DNA from: Lachnospiraceae bacterium
GTDB taxonomy: Bacteria > Bacillota > Clostridia > Lachnospirales > Lachnospiraceae
Direction of reading: 5' to 3'
Length of the DNA: 64,000 nt
NCBI GenBank assembly: GCA_024692955.1
Contig: JAILLW010000019.1
Span: 27,807-91,806, forward strand
A program made the position numbers and the translations under genes. This document shows positions 17,191 through 25,830 of this stretch, piece after piece (the stretch's first letter is position 1; each line of letters begins with the position of its first letter). Under the pieces are notes generated by a model. That model searched no databases. It worked only from the letters and a program-made list of their open reading frames with translations, and was not told the DNA's origin.

Positions 17191-18783
17191 ATGAGAAAAA
17201 ACAAAATTGCGAATTTCACAGCGATCCTTGCTGCCGTGGTGCTTCTTTCCGGCTGCGGATCCATCGGACTTGCCCGGGAAGAGACCTTTGAGAGCAATTA
17301 CGAAAACGGCGAAGAAACCGGGGAGGATATCTATGTGTCCGCTACCGATGTGATCGTCCGGAACATCGACACCGAAGCCCAGATCATGGACTTTTACGTG
17401 ACCGGCTCTTCGGATCAGAAAAGCCTTTACTATGACGGGGCAACGATCATCACGGACCGGTACGGACAGCCCATGGTAGCTTCCCAGCTTCAGCCGGGAG
17501 ATATGGTCAAGGTGGCCTACAACAGCGGGATCGGAAAGGCCGGCGTGGTACAGCTCAATCCGGAGGTCTTTACCCTTTCGGATATTTCCCGCTATACCGT
17601 GGAGGACGGAGGACGGGCGCTTGTGATCGGGGACGATGTCTATAATATCGATGAGCATGCGCGCGTATTCTCAAACGGTGAGGAGATCGATCTTCAGAGG
17701 CTGGTGATCCATGATGTGCTCACCGTGCAGGGCAAGGACCGGACGGTGATGAGCATCCGTGTCGACGAAGGACACGGCTATCTTGAACTGAAACATGAAA
17801 AGGCACTGATCGGGGGCTGGATCGAGGTAGGGCAGGCCGTGATCTCGCAGGTCGCGGACGATATGCTTTTTACGGTTCCGGAGGGGGACTACAGGGTTCG
17901 CCTTACGAATACCGGGATCGAGGAATACCGGGATATATCCATACGCAGGAACGAGATCACGGAGCTTGACCTTTCGGATATCCGGTCCGCCGAACCGGAG
18001 AAGGGACGGGTATCCTTTGAGATCACGCCGGAGGACGCGAAGGTGGAGGTGGATGATAATGAGATCCGTACCGCCTACGCGGTAAAGCTTCCGATCGGAA
18101 TGCACAGGATCACCGTCAGTGCCCAGGGCTACGCCACCGTTACCCAGTATTTTGAAGTTGACGGGCTGAACCAGACGGTAAAGATCGATCTGGAGTCCAT
18201 TACGGCATCCACCGTTTCCGCGAACCGCCTGACTTCTCCTTCCGCATCGCCCGAGCCCGAAAAGAACGATCCTTACCTTTACGCATCGATCACGGTCGAG
18301 GTGCCGGAAGGAGCCGATCTATACGAGGACAATCTCTATAAGGGCATTATACCGGTCACCTATCAGAAGACACCGGGTACGCATATCCTGACCATCCGGA
18401 AGAACGGCTATGAGACGACGAGCTACACGATCATCATTGACAATGACGGGCAGGATGTGACCTACAGGCTGCCGGATATGGAACCGGAGGACGGAAACGG
18501 GGATTCCGCTTCCGGGAAAAACTCCACCGTGAGCGGAAACCGGCTTGGCGCGACACCGTCACCCTCCCCGACACCGAGGCCGGATATGTTCCCGAAGGCG
18601 GATCAGGATCTCCTCTGGGAGGAGGATCTTGACGTGCTCAGTGAAGAGGGTTTAAGACAGGCTCTTTCACAGCTTGAAAAATACGTGGATACCGACCGGG
18701 AAACCGCGATCTTAAGAGAGAATATCATCCGCATCAAAAAGCAGCTGAGGGAGAAGCACGGAGTCGTATTTGAAGACGACTGA
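17191..18783 (+). CDS. PEGA-domain lipoprotein
   Basis: 530 residues from ATG 17191. This start gives a short basic N-terminus (MRKNKIANF), a hydrophobic core and the lipobox LLSGC near residue 21; an earlier in-frame start would bury it. Two PEGA domains are visible: about residues 270-335 (VSFEITPEDAKVEVDDNEI) and 365-430 (ASITVEVPEGADLYEDNLYKG). A Ser/Pro linker (ATPSPSPTPRPD) and a short C-terminal helical segment follow. PEGA domains are small beta-sandwich repeats of surface proteins. The N-terminal half has no family I recognise. Function is unknown, probably an envelope-anchored binding protein. Confidence 0.85.
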   Translation: MRKNKIANFTAILAAVVLLSGCGSIGLAREETFESNYENGEETGEDIYVSATDVIVRNIDTEAQIMDFYVTGSSDQKSLYYDGATIITDRYGQPMVASQLQPGDMVKVAYNSGIGKAGVVQLNPEVFTLSDISRYTVEDGGRALVIGDDVYNIDEHARVFSNGEEIDLQRLVIHDVLTVQGKDRTVMSIRVDEGHGYLELKHEKALIGGWIEVGQAVISQVADDMLFTVPEGDYRVRLTNTGIEEYRDISIRRNEITELDLSDIRSAEPEKGRVSFEITPEDAKVEVDDNEIRTAYAVKLPIGMHRITVSAQGYATVTQYFEVDGLNQTVKIDLESITASTVSANRLTSPSASPEPEKNDPYLYASITVEVPEGADLYEDNLYKGIIPVTYQKTPGTHILTIRKNGYETTSYTIIIDNDGQDVTYRLPDMEPEDGNGDSASGKNSTVSGNRLGATPSPSPTPRPDMFPKADQDLLWEEDLDVLSEEGLRQALSQLEKYVDTDRETAILRENIIRIKKQLREKHGVVFEDD

Positions 18784-18888
18784 TCCGGCATTTGGTTTAC
18801 CATAATTACCAAAGGCACCCGGTTTTGATTTACATAACATAAATATCCCGAAAAGCCTTTAAAATCAAGGGAAAATGGCATTTTATGC

Positions 18889-18917
18889 TTGACTTTTCCG
18901 CATAAAACGGATATAAG
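18889..18917 (+). promoter_or_regulatory. sigma-A promoter of hup
   Basis: TTGACT at 18889-18894, 17-base spacer, TATAAG at 18912-18917. Predicted start near 18924, leader of about 55 bases to the HU start codon. Confidence 0.85.
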
Positions 18918-18978
18918 TATTTATAGACATTTTCAACAATGTCTGGTACAAAAACAGTTTTTACAGGAGGAGTTCAAC

Positions 18979-19251
18979 ATGAACAAGACAGAATTAGTTG
19001 AAGCTATTGCAAAAGAGTCCGGACTTAAAAAGACGGAAGCTGAGAAGGCTTTAAAGGCTTTCATCGACACGGTTGGTAAGGCTTTAAAGAAGGGCGACAA
19101 GGTTCAGCTCGTTGGCTTCGGTACTTTCGAAGTTACCAAGAGAGCAGCTCGTGAAGGCAGAAATCCCCGCACGAACGAGAAGATGAAGATTAAGGCTTCG
19201 AAGGCTCCTAAGTTCAAGGCTGGTAAGGCTTTAAAGGATCTTGTAAACTAG
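18979..19251 (+). CDS. hup: HU family DNA-binding protein
   Basis: 90 residues, the standard HU length. ATG 18979 follows AGGAGG (18965-18970). Typical HU signatures are LVEAIAKESGLKKTEAEKAL at the N-terminus and GFGTFEVTKRAAREGRNPRT in the DNA-binding arm (about residues 46-65). It compacts the nucleoid and bends DNA as a homodimer. Codons are strongly biased (GCT, GTT, CGT, AAG), as expected for an abundant protein. It has its own promoter and a strong terminator, so it is monocistronic. Confidence 0.97.
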   Translation: MNKTELVEAIAKESGLKKTEAEKALKAFIDTVGKALKKGDKVQLVGFGTFEVTKRAAREGRNPRTNEKMKIKASKAPKFKAGKALKDLVN

Positions 19252-19272
19252 TTTGAATTTATAAGATACGAG

Positions 19273-19301
19273 AAGGACCTGCGAAAGCAGGTCCTTTTTT
19301 T
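19273..19301 (+). terminator. intrinsic terminator of hup
   Basis: AAGGACCTGC (19273-19282), GAAA tetraloop, GCAGGTCCTT (19287-19296), T7 tail. Perfect 10-bp stem. Confidence 0.95.
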
Positions 19302-19322
19302 CGGGAAGATCGGAGGACCTGA

Positions 19323-19562
19323 ATGAGACTGGATAAATATCTGAAGGTGTCGCGCCTTATCAAGAGGCGTACGGTGGCCAACGAAGCCTGCGACGCGGGC
19401 CGGGTATCCGTGAACGGAACGGTGGCGAAAGCCTCCACGAATGTTAAGGCCGGGGATGAGATCACCATAAGCTTCGGCAACAAGGAGGTCAGAGTCCGCG
19501 TACTGGACGTGCAGGAGACCGTGAAAAAGGAGGAAGCAAAGGAGCTTTTCACGTATATTTAG
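19323..19562 (+). CDS. rqcP: S4-domain RNA-binding protein RqcP (YabO)
   Basis: 79 residues, almost entirely one S4 domain: MRLDKYLKVSRLIKRRTVAN at the start and AGRVSVNGTVAKASTNVKAGDE after it. This closely follows the RqcP pattern, including the ending KKEEAKELF. RqcP works with RqcH in ribosome-associated quality control, adding alanine tails to stalled chains on the 50S subunit. GGAGG lies about 6 bases before the ATG. The hup-rqcP-divIC order matches Bacillus, but yabP and yabQ (sporulation) are missing between rqcP and divIC. Confidence 0.92.
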   Translation: MRLDKYLKVSRLIKRRTVANEACDAGRVSVNGTVAKASTNVKAGDEITISFGNKEVRVRVLDVQETVKKEEAKELFTYI

Positions 19563-19685
19563 GTATTTTTACCATAGGAAAAACTATATCTTGTATAGCC
19601 GACCATAGAATAACACAAGATATTGAATTTTTATGTAAACCCTGACAAAAAGTCGAAAAGTGGCGTAAATTCAACGTTCCCCGTA

Positions 19686-19714
19686 TTGACGGTTTTCATA
19701 ATATTATATAGAAT
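19686..19714 (+). promoter_or_regulatory. sigma-A promoter of divIC-tilS-hpt-ftsH
   Basis: TTGACG at 19686-19691, 17-base spacer, TAGAAT at 19709-19714. Predicted transcription start is near 19721, exactly at the first ATG of divIC, so the transcript would be leaderless or start translation at the ATG 12 bases further. Confidence 0.8.
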
Positions 19715-19720
19715 AATGTT

Positions 19721-20020
19721 ATGTTACCCGTTATGAGACAAAGCAAACAGAATAAGACCGCTATGTTTCTGATCGGCTTTGTCGTTGTGATGCTGGTCTG
19801 CGTGGTCCTTTACAAGAGCGCGGAGCTTCGCGAGAAGCGTGATTATTACAGCGACCGGATGGAGCAGCTTAAGACCGAGATCGCAAAGGAAGAAAAGCGG
19901 GCGGAAGAGATCGCCGAATACGAAACCTATACACAGACAAAAGCCTACGTGGAGGAAGTTGCGCGAAACAAACTGGGTCTTGTGTATGAAGGCGAGATCC
20001 TCTTTAAGGATGAGAACTGA
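19721..20020 (+). CDS. divIC: FtsB/DivIC-family septum formation initiator
   Basis: 99 residues from ATG 19721; ATG 19733 is the alternative. It is a short cytoplasmic tail, one membrane helix (about 17-33, FLIGFVVVMLVCVVLY), a coiled coil (34-70) and the C-terminal conserved block VEEVARNKLGLVYEGEILF. It is part of the DivIB-FtsL-DivIC divisome complex that activates septal peptidoglycan synthesis. No Shine-Dalgarno sequence precedes either start. It is the first gene of a run with tilS, hpt and ftsH, the same order as in Bacillus except that spoIIE and yabR are absent. Confidence 0.88.
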   Translation: MLPVMRQSKQNKTAMFLIGFVVVMLVCVVLYKSAELREKRDYYSDRMEQLKTEIAKEEKRAEEIAEYETYTQTKAYVEEVARNKLGLVYEGEILFKDEN

Positions 20021-20037
20021 GTTTCACTGATGTATAC

Positions 20038-20069
20038 GGGGGACAGGTGCGTGACCTGTCCCCCCTTTC
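20038..20069 (+). terminator. GC-rich hairpin between divIC and tilS
   Basis: GGGGGACAGGT (20038-20048) pairs perfectly with ACCTGTCCCCC (20054-20064) around a 5-base loop, followed by the pyrimidine tract CCTTTCTTT ending 8 bases before the tilS ATG. It could terminate transcription partly, or hide the tilS ribosome region. The GGGGACAGGT/ACCTGTCCCC arms also resemble the palindromes associated with REP-type repeats. Confidence 0.55.
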
Positions 20070-20076
20070 TTTGACT

Positions 20077-21465
20077 ATGGATAACCTGACAGAAGCTTTC
20101 CGGAAGAAGATATCGGAATACAATATGATAAGTCCCAAAGACACGGTGATCGCCGGAGTTTCCGGCGGTGCCGATTCAGTCTGCCTCCTTACACTTCTTT
20201 CGGAGCTTAGCCGTGATGCCGCGGCCGGACTGCGGGGAGGGGTGCCCTTCACGCTGGAAGCCGTTCACGTACATCACGGGATCCGGAAAGATACGGCGGA
20301 CCGGGACGCGGAGTTTGTAAGGGACCTTTGTAAAAAACTGGATGTCCCCTTCCGCATCTTCTATGAAGACATTCCGGCTGTCAGCAAAGAACTGGGACAG
20401 ACCGAGGAAGAAGCCGGGAGGAACCGGCGATATGCCGACTTTCGCGAAGCTTTTGCCGGGAGGAAGGGCGTGATTGCCGTTGCCCATAATGCGGACGATC
20501 AGGCGGAGACCGTTCTTTTTAATCTCATGCGGGGTTCTTCTCTGAAGGGGCTTTCCGGAATGAGCCCGGTCAGCGGGGACATTATCCGTCCCCTGCTCTT
20601 TTTTACCCGGGAAGAGATCGAAAACTTCCTTTCGGAGCGGAATATCCCCTTTTGTACCGACGAAACGAATCTGACGGATGAGCATACGAGGAACCGGATC
20701 CGCCATCATATCCTGTCCTACATGAAAAAGGAGATCTCCCCGAAGGCCGTGGAAAACATCTGCCGCGCCGCAGATACGATCCGCGAGACCGGGGAATATC
20801 TGGAAAAAAAAGCGGAGGAGCTCGGCACGATAACGACCCGGGATGACGGAGCCCTCTGCCTTACCATTCCGGAGGCGGAACCTCTTCTTTTGAGAAAACT
20901 GATCTATCGTGCGATCACACAAGCCGCAGGATGCAGGAAGGATATCGGAAGCGTTCATGTGGAGGCGGTGCTCGATCTTGCAAAAAAGAAAGAGGGCGGC
21001 TTTGCGGATCTTCCCTGCGGCATAAGAGCCCGGGTCCGGGACGGAACAGTCACTTTTTTCAAAAAAGAGGAAAAAACGGAGCCGGACGGGAACGTAAAGA
21101 TCCCGGAGGGCGCCATAACACAAAGGATCCTTACGGAATTTGATACGGATAAAATCCCGCGGTCTCTCTATACGAAATGGTTTGATTATGATAAAATAGT
21201 TAACGCTTTGTGTGTCCGTACGAGACAGCCGGGGGATTATCTTTTCATTGATGACCGGGGGAACGGAAAGTCCCTGAAAAAGTATCTGATCGATGAGAAG
21301 ATTCCGAAAGAGGAAAGAGATGCCCTGCTGCTGGTGGCGGACGGAAATCATATCCTCTGGGTCATCGGACACAGGATCAGCGCGTATTATAAAGTAGGCG
21401 AAACCACGAAAAGGGTTTTGGAGATCAAAGCAGATAAGGAGATGCTCTATGGCGGAACGGATTGA
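20077..21465 (+). CDS. tilS: tRNA(Ile)-lysidine synthase
   Basis: 462 residues from ATG 20077 (an upstream in-frame GTG lies inside the hairpin). It modifies C34 of tRNA-Ile(CAU) to lysidine so that it reads AUA. The PP-loop SGGADSVCLL is near residue 29, with the second motif VAHNADDQAETVLFNLMRG near 136. The C-terminal TilS domain ends with RQPGDYLFIDDRGNGKSLKK and ILWVIGHRISAYYKV, typical of full-length bacterial TilS. Its last 17 bases overlap hpt, the usual arrangement. Confidence 0.95.
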   Translation: MDNLTEAFRKKISEYNMISPKDTVIAGVSGGADSVCLLTLLSELSRDAAAGLRGGVPFTLEAVHVHHGIRKDTADRDAEFVRDLCKKLDVPFRIFYEDIPAVSKELGQTEEEAGRNRRYADFREAFAGRKGVIAVAHNADDQAETVLFNLMRGSSLKGLSGMSPVSGDIIRPLLFFTREEIENFLSERNIPFCTDETNLTDEHTRNRIRHHILSYMKKEISPKAVENICRAADTIRETGEYLEKKAEELGTITTRDDGALCLTIPEAEPLLLRKLIYRAITQAAGCRKDIGSVHVEAVLDLAKKKEGGFADLPCGIRARVRDGTVTFFKKEEKTEPDGNVKIPEGAITQRILTEFDTDKIPRSLYTKWFDYDKIVNALCVRTRQPGDYLFIDDRGNGKSLKKYLIDEKIPKEERDALLLVADGNHILWVIGHRISAYYKVGETTKRVLEIKADKEMLYGGTD

Positions 21466-21973
21466 GGTTTTGATACCTGAAGAAGAAGTGGACGAGCGGA
21501 TCCGGCAGCTCGGAGAAGAGATCAGCCGGGATTATGAGGGGAAAGAGGTTCATCTGATCAGCGTTCTTAAGGGCGGTGCCTTTGTAACGGTGGAACTGGC
21601 CAAAAGGATCACGGTGCCGGTCACTCTTGATTTTATGTATGTGTCCAGCTACAGCGGGACAGAATCCACCGGGATCGTTAAGATCGTAAAGGATCTTGAC
21701 CAGGCGATCGCCGGGAAGAATGTGATCGTGGTGGAAGACATCCTGGATACGGGACGGACGCTTTCCTATCTGCTTTCGCTTCTCAATGACCGGCATCCCG
21801 CAAGCCTCAGGCTCTGCACCCTTCTCGATAAGCCGGAACGGCGCGTGACGGAGGTAAAGGCGGATTATACCGGATTTACGGTGCCGGATAAATTCATCGT
21901 CGGCTACGGCCTTGACTATGATCAGAAATACAGGAATCTTCCCTATGTGGGAGTCCTTAGTTTTGAGGAATAA
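21449..21973 (+). CDS. hpt: hypoxanthine phosphoribosyltransferase
   Basis: 174 residues. It salvages hypoxanthine and guanine to IMP and GMP with PRPP. The PRPP-binding signature [19 protein letters not shown] is near residue 92; [14 protein letters not shown] and VDFMYVSSY-like strand [12 protein letters not shown] supply the catalytic loop. The C-terminal [20 protein letters not shown] is the conserved purine-binding end. It overlaps tilS by 17 bases and lies 5 bases before ftsH. Confidence 0.96.
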   Translation: MAERIEVLIPEEEVDERIRQLGEEISRDYEGKEVHLISVLKGGAFVTVELAKRITVPVTLDFMYVSSYSGTESTGIVKIVKDLDQAIAGKNVIVVEDILDTGRTLSYLLSLLNDRHPASLRLCTLLDKPERRVTEVKADYTGFTVPDKFIVGYGLDYDQKYRNLPYVGVLSFEE

Positions 21974-21978
21974 ATGAT

Positions 21979-23802
21979 ATGAACACAAGTCCGAAAAGGG
22001 GCTTCGGCCTCTACTTTATCCTGGTCCTGATCGTCGGCGCGATCCTCCTCATTCCGAGTCTTCTGAATAATAATCAGATCAGTTACGCGCGGACGGAATT
22101 CGAAAAGGACCTTAAGGAAGGAAACGTCCTTGACGTGACGATCGCGCCGGGCAAGATCTCGCCGACCGGTGAGGCCAGCGTGGTCCTTAACAACAATCAG
22201 CGAAGATCCCTCTATCTGACGGATGTGTCGGAATTTGAGCGGTATCTCATCGAAAGCAACGTCAAGACGGTCCGGGTAAACAAAGCCCGGGAGGACAGTT
22301 ATCTGATGACCACCGTGCTTCCCATCGTGATCTGTGCGGTGATCGTATTTCTGATGTTCTCCATTATGAACGGCGGAGCAGGCGGGGGAGCGAATTCGCG
22401 GATGATGAATTTCGGCCGCTCCAGAGCCAAAATGTCGACGGACAATCAGATCACGTTGGCCGATGTGGCGGGACTGCAGGAGGAAAAGGAAGAATTAAAC
22501 GAGATCGTCGAATTCCTGAAGGCCCCCGAAAAATTCACGAAGGTCGGTGCCAGGATCCCCAAGGGCGTGCTTCTTGAGGGAGCTCCGGGTACGGGAAAGA
22601 CCCTTCTTGCAAAGGCGATCGCCGGAGAGGCCCATGTTCCGTTCTTTACGATCTCCGGTTCGGATTTCGTTGAAATGTTCGTCGGTGTCGGCGCAAGCCG
22701 CGTAAGAGACCTCTTCGAGGACGCGAAGCACCATTCCCCCTGTATCGTATTTATCGATGAGATCGATGCCGTGGCCAGAAGGCGCGGAACCGGAATGGGC
22801 GGCGGCCATGACGAGAGGGAGCAGACCCTGAATCAGCTGCTGGTGGAAATGGACGGCTTTTCGGAAAACAGCGGGATCATCGTACTTGCGGCGACGAACC
22901 GTGTGGATATTCTGGACCCGGCGATCATGCGTCCGGGGCGTTTCGACCGGAAGATCGCGGTAAACAGACCGGATGTGGCGGGCCGTGAAGATATTCTGAA
23001 GATCCACGCGAGGAACAAGCCTCTTGCCGAGGATGTGGACCTTAAGAAAGTGGCTCAGACGACGGCGGGCTTTACCGGCGCGGATCTGGAGAATCTGATG
23101 AACGAATCGGCGATCCTTGCGGCGAAGTCGGACCGGGCATTCCTTAAGCAGGAAGACATCGACCGTTCCTTTATTAAGGTGGGAATGGGCGTTGAGAAGA
23201 AAAGCCGCGTGATCTCGGAGAAGGAAAAGAAGATCACAGCCTATCATGAAGCGGGCCACGCGATCCTCTTCCATGTGCTTCCGGATGTGGATCCCGTGCA
23301 TATGATCTCCATTATCCCCACGGGACTGGGGGCCGGCGGCTTTACGATGCCGCTTCCGGAGAAGGATGAAATGTATGTGACCCGTTCCCGTCTTATGCAG
23401 AGCATCATGGTATCCCTGGGCGGACAGATCGCGGAAAAGCTGATCTTCAATGACATTACGACCGGAGCTTCCAGCGATATCCAGAAAGCCACCAAGACGG
23501 CCAGGAATATGGTGACGCGCTACGGTATGAGTGAGACTCTCGGGATGATTAATTATGAGAGCGATGATGACGAGGTATTCATCGGCCGGGATCTTGCGCA
23601 CGCGAAGAATCACAGCGAACTGGTGGCCGGCCAGATCGATCAGGAAGTCAAGAAGATCATAGATGAATGCTATGATAAGGCGAAAGGGATCATTGAGGAG
23701 CATATGGATGTTCTCCATGCCTGCGCAGCGCTTCTTCTCGAGAAGGAAAAGATCGGCCGCGAAGAATTCGAACAGCTATTTAGTGAATATGCACAAAAAT
23801 AA
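21979..23802 (+). CDS. ftsH: ATP-dependent zinc metalloprotease FtsH
   Basis: 607 residues. Two membrane helices (about 12-30 and 110-128) flank an extracytoplasmic domain. The AAA module has Walker [14 protein letters not shown] near residue 199, Walker [11 protein letters not shown], and the second region of homology with [12 protein letters not shown]. The M41 protease has the zinc site HEAGHA near 422. It degrades misfolded membrane proteins and short-lived regulators as a membrane-anchored hexamer. A weak TGAGG ribosome site sits before the ATG. It is the last gene of the divIC-tilS-hpt-ftsH run. Confidence 0.97.
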   Translation: MNTSPKRGFGLYFILVLIVGAILLIPSLLNNNQISYARTEFEKDLKEGNVLDVTIAPGKISPTGEASVVLNNNQRRSLYLTDVSEFERYLIESNVKTVRVNKAREDSYLMTTVLPIVICAVIVFLMFSIMNGGAGGGANSRMMNFGRSRAKMSTDNQITLADVAGLQEEKEELNEIVEFLKAPEKFTKVGARIPKGVLLEGAPGTGKTLLAKAIAGEAHVPFFTISGSDFVEMFVGVGASRVRDLFEDAKHHSPCIVFIDEIDAVARRRGTGMGGGHDEREQTLNQLLVEMDGFSENSGIIVLAATNRVDILDPAIMRPGRFDRKIAVNRPDVAGREDILKIHARNKPLAEDVDLKKVAQTTAGFTGADLENLMNESAILAAKSDRAFLKQEDIDRSFIKVGMGVEKKSRVISEKEKKITAYHEAGHAILFHVLPDVDPVHMISIIPTGLGAGGFTMPLPEKDEMYVTRSRLMQSIMVSLGGQIAEKLIFNDITTGASSDIQKATKTARNMVTRYGMSETLGMINYESDDDEVFIGRDLAHAKNHSELVAGQIDQEVKKIIDECYDKAKGIIEEHMDVLHACAALLLEKEKIGREEFEQLFSEYAQK

Positions 23803-23837
23803 CAGGCGTTGTTTAGTAATTTTGTGAATTAAGGGTA

Positions 23838-23866
23838 TTGTGAATAAGGGGCCGGGGTGCTAATAT
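23838..23866 (+). promoter_or_regulatory. probable promoter of map
   Basis: TTGTGA at 23838-23843, 17-base spacer, TAATAT at 23861-23866 preceded by TGC. Predicted start near 23873, giving a leader of about 105 bases that contains the hairpin 23928-23961. Confidence 0.55.
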
Positions 23867-23927
23867 ACTACTTGTAACCCCCCAATACTTTATAGTTTTT
23901 GCTATACCCCATAAGAAATACCTTCTC

Positions 23928-23961
23928 TAAAACAGACAGCGGCTTGCCTCTGTCTGTTTTA
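23928..23961 (+). promoter_or_regulatory. leader hairpin just before the map ribosome site
   Basis: TAAAACAGACAG (23928-23939) pairs perfectly with CTGTCTGTTTTA (23950-23961) around a 10-base loop. The stem ends 5 bases before AAGGAG. Only a TTTT stretch inside the arm resembles a terminator tail, so it may act as ftsH terminator, attenuator or mRNA-stability element for map. Confidence 0.6.
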
Positions 23962-23977
23962 CCTTTAAGGAGACAAT

Positions 23978-24895
23978 ATGGCCAATCGAAGAATCTTAAG
24001 AGGACAACCGGTGGTAAGGATCGAGCCGAAGCTTGACAGGAATGAACCCTGCTGGTGCGGCTCGGGAAGGAAGTACAAGACCTGCCATATGACGATCGAC
24101 GCGAAGATCCGGCAGTTCGCGCTGAAAGGGGACATCGTACCCACGAGAGATCTCCTCAAAACGGAAAAGGATCTTGAAGGGATCCGTAAAAGCTCCGAAC
24201 TGAATGTTGCGATCCTTGACGCGGTGGGTGATATGATCCGGGAGGGCATCAGCACTCAGGAGATCGATGATCTGGTAGTAAAGATGACGAAGGAGGGCGG
24301 CGGCATCGCGGCGCCTCTTAATTATGAGGGATATCCGAAGAGTGTCTGCACCTCCGTCAATGAGGTGGTCTGTCACGGAATTCCGGATCCGGACCGGATC
24401 CTTCAAAACGGCGACATCATAAATGTGGATGTTTCCACGATCCTTGACGGGTATTTTTCCGATTCCTCGAGGATGTATATCATCGGTGAGACGACACCGG
24501 AAAAGAAAAAGCTCGTTGAAGTCACAAAGGAATGCGTGGAGCTCGGGCTTGAACAGGTGAAACCCTGGAATTACCTCGGGGATATGGCGGATGTGATCAA
24601 TACTCACGCGAAGGAAAACGGCTACAGTGTCGTGGTCGAGATCGGAGGTCACGGCGTCGGAAAGGAATTCCATGAGGAACCCTTTGTAAGCTATATCACA
24701 AAGCCCGGCACCGAGATGCTGATGGTACCCGGGATGGTCTTCACGATCGAACCGATGATCAATATGGGATCCGCGGACATCTATGTGGATGATACCGACG
24801 GATGGACCGTTTACACGGAGGACGGACTTCCCTCGGCACAGTGGGAGATCACGGTGGCGGTTAAGGAAGACGGTCATGAAGTGCTTACCTGGTAG
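23978..24895 (+). CDS. map: methionine aminopeptidase with SEC-C zinc motif
   Basis: 305 residues. An N-terminal extension of about 55 residues holds a SEC-C motif, NEPCWCGSGRKYKTCH, then a type I aminopeptidase domain. Metal ligands visible are the Asp pair in NVDVSTILDGYFSDSSRMY, His in GGHGVGKEFHEEP, Glu in FTIEPMINMG and Glu in SAQWEITVAV. It removes the initiator Met from nascent proteins. The SEC-C motif, also found at the C-terminus of SecA, probably aids ribosome binding (inferred from the family). AAGGAG precedes the ATG. The HAD gene follows after 10 bases. Confidence 0.96.
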   Translation: MANRRILRGQPVVRIEPKLDRNEPCWCGSGRKYKTCHMTIDAKIRQFALKGDIVPTRDLLKTEKDLEGIRKSSELNVAILDAVGDMIREGISTQEIDDLVVKMTKEGGGIAAPLNYEGYPKSVCTSVNEVVCHGIPDPDRILQNGDIINVDVSTILDGYFSDSSRMYIIGETTPEKKKLVEVTKECVELGLEQVKPWNYLGDMADVINTHAKENGYSVVVEIGGHGVGKEFHEEPFVSYITKPGTEMLMVPGMVFTIEPMINMGSADIYVDDTDGWTVYTEDGLPSAQWEITVAVKEDGHEVLTW

Positions 24896-24905
24896 AGGAG
24901 ATAAA

Positions 24906-25625
24906 ATGTATAAAGCAGCGATTTTCGATATGGACGGAACGATCCTGAATACCATCGGGGACATCACGGATTCCCTGAATTATGCTCTGGGAAAGCTCGG
25001 CTATAAGGACGATTTTACGGACGAACTCGTAACGGAATTCGTGGGAAGCGGGATCAATATTGAGATCAAGCGGTGCATCGCCTATCAGAAGGGACTCTCC
25101 AAAGAAGACCTGATCCTGGTCGGAACGGAGAACGATCCCGCGGACAAACTGGTATCCGATGAGGAGATTGAGCGGGTAAAAGAGGTTTTGGAGCCCTATT
25201 ATGCAAAACACTGCAACGATAAAACGGGACCCTATGACGGGATCCTGGAACTTCTCTCAAAGCTTCGCGAACTGGGGATCGTGACGGTGGTGGTTTCCAA
25301 CAAACCGGATGCCGCGGTACAGACCCTGAGCGAGGAAGTCTTTACGGGACTTTTTGACCTCTCCGTGGGTGAACAGCCCGGGATCCGCAGAAAACCCGCG
25401 CCGGATATGACGGATCATGTTCTTGAAAAACTGGGACTTAAGCCCGAAGAGGCCGTATATATCGGGGATTCCGAGATCGATATCGAGACGGGAGAAAACG
25501 CCGGGATGGACTGTATCCTTGTGGCGTGGGGATTTCGGGGCGAAAAATTCCTCAGGGAGCACGGCGCAGGGATCATTGTCAGGGAGCCTTCGGAGATTCT
25601 CGGCTATTTTCGCGAAAAAAGCTAA
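24906..25625 (+). CDS. HAD-superfamily phosphatase, phosphoglycolate phosphatase-like
   Basis: 239 residues from ATG 24906 (GAGGAG at 24895-24900). HAD motif I FDMDGTILNT near residue 8 (nucleophile Asp8, acid/base Asp10), motif II VVVSNK near 127, motif III Lys in RRKPAPDM near 162 and motif IV YIGDSEIDIETG near 182. The helical cap of about 70 residues between motifs I and II places it in subfamily IA, near Gph and PpaX. The substrate is not determined; phosphoglycolate or pyrophosphate are likely candidates. It forms a two-gene unit with map. Confidence 0.88.
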   Translation: MYKAAIFDMDGTILNTIGDITDSLNYALGKLGYKDDFTDELVTEFVGSGINIEIKRCIAYQKGLSKEDLILVGTENDPADKLVSDEEIERVKEVLEPYYAKHCNDKTGPYDGILELLSKLRELGIVTVVVSNKPDAAVQTLSEEVFTGLFDLSVGEQPGIRRKPAPDMTDHVLEKLGLKPEEAVYIGDSEIDIETGENAGMDCILVAWGFRGEKFLREHGAGIIVREPSEILGYFREKS

Positions 25626-25631
25626 AAACTG

Positions 25632-25660
25632 TTGACAATTGAGGTACTCATCTTTATAAT
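25632..25660 (+). promoter_or_regulatory. consensus promoter of tRNA-Lys
   Basis: TTGACA at 25632-25637 and TATAAT at 25655-25660 with a 17-base spacer: a perfect sigma-A promoter, 27 bases before the tRNA 5' end. Confidence 0.95.
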
Positions 25661-25686
25661 ACACTTTGTTTGTAGATAAACGGTAT

Positions 25687-25759
25687 GCACCGTTAGCTCA
25701 GCTGGTAGAGCACCTGACTCTTAATCAGGGTGTCCAGGGTTCGAGCCCCTGACGGTGTA
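25687..25759 (+). tRNA. tRNA-Lys (anticodon CUU)
   Basis: 73 bases. The acceptor stem GCACCGT/ACGGTGT closes with a G1-U72 pair. The D arm is GCTCAGCTGGTAGAGC, the anticodon stem CCTGA/TCAGG carries loop CTCTTAA with anticodon CTT (reads AAG), and the T arm is CAGGG-TTCGAGC-CCCTG. Discriminator A; CCA is not encoded and must be added by the cca product. Confidence 0.97.
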
Positions 25760-25763
25760 CGAG

Positions 25764-25804
25764 AGCTCGGAGCCTTTAGCTGATAAGGGTTTCGGGCTTT
25801 TTTT
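25764..25804 (+). terminator. intrinsic terminator of tRNA-Lys
   Basis: AGCTCGGA (25764-25771) pairs with TTCGGGCT (25791-25798) with G-U pairs; an inner CCTT/AAGG pairing shortens the loop. T7 follows. Confidence 0.8.
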
Positions 25805-25830
25805 CTACTATTTTCGGGAGTATTTGAGAT

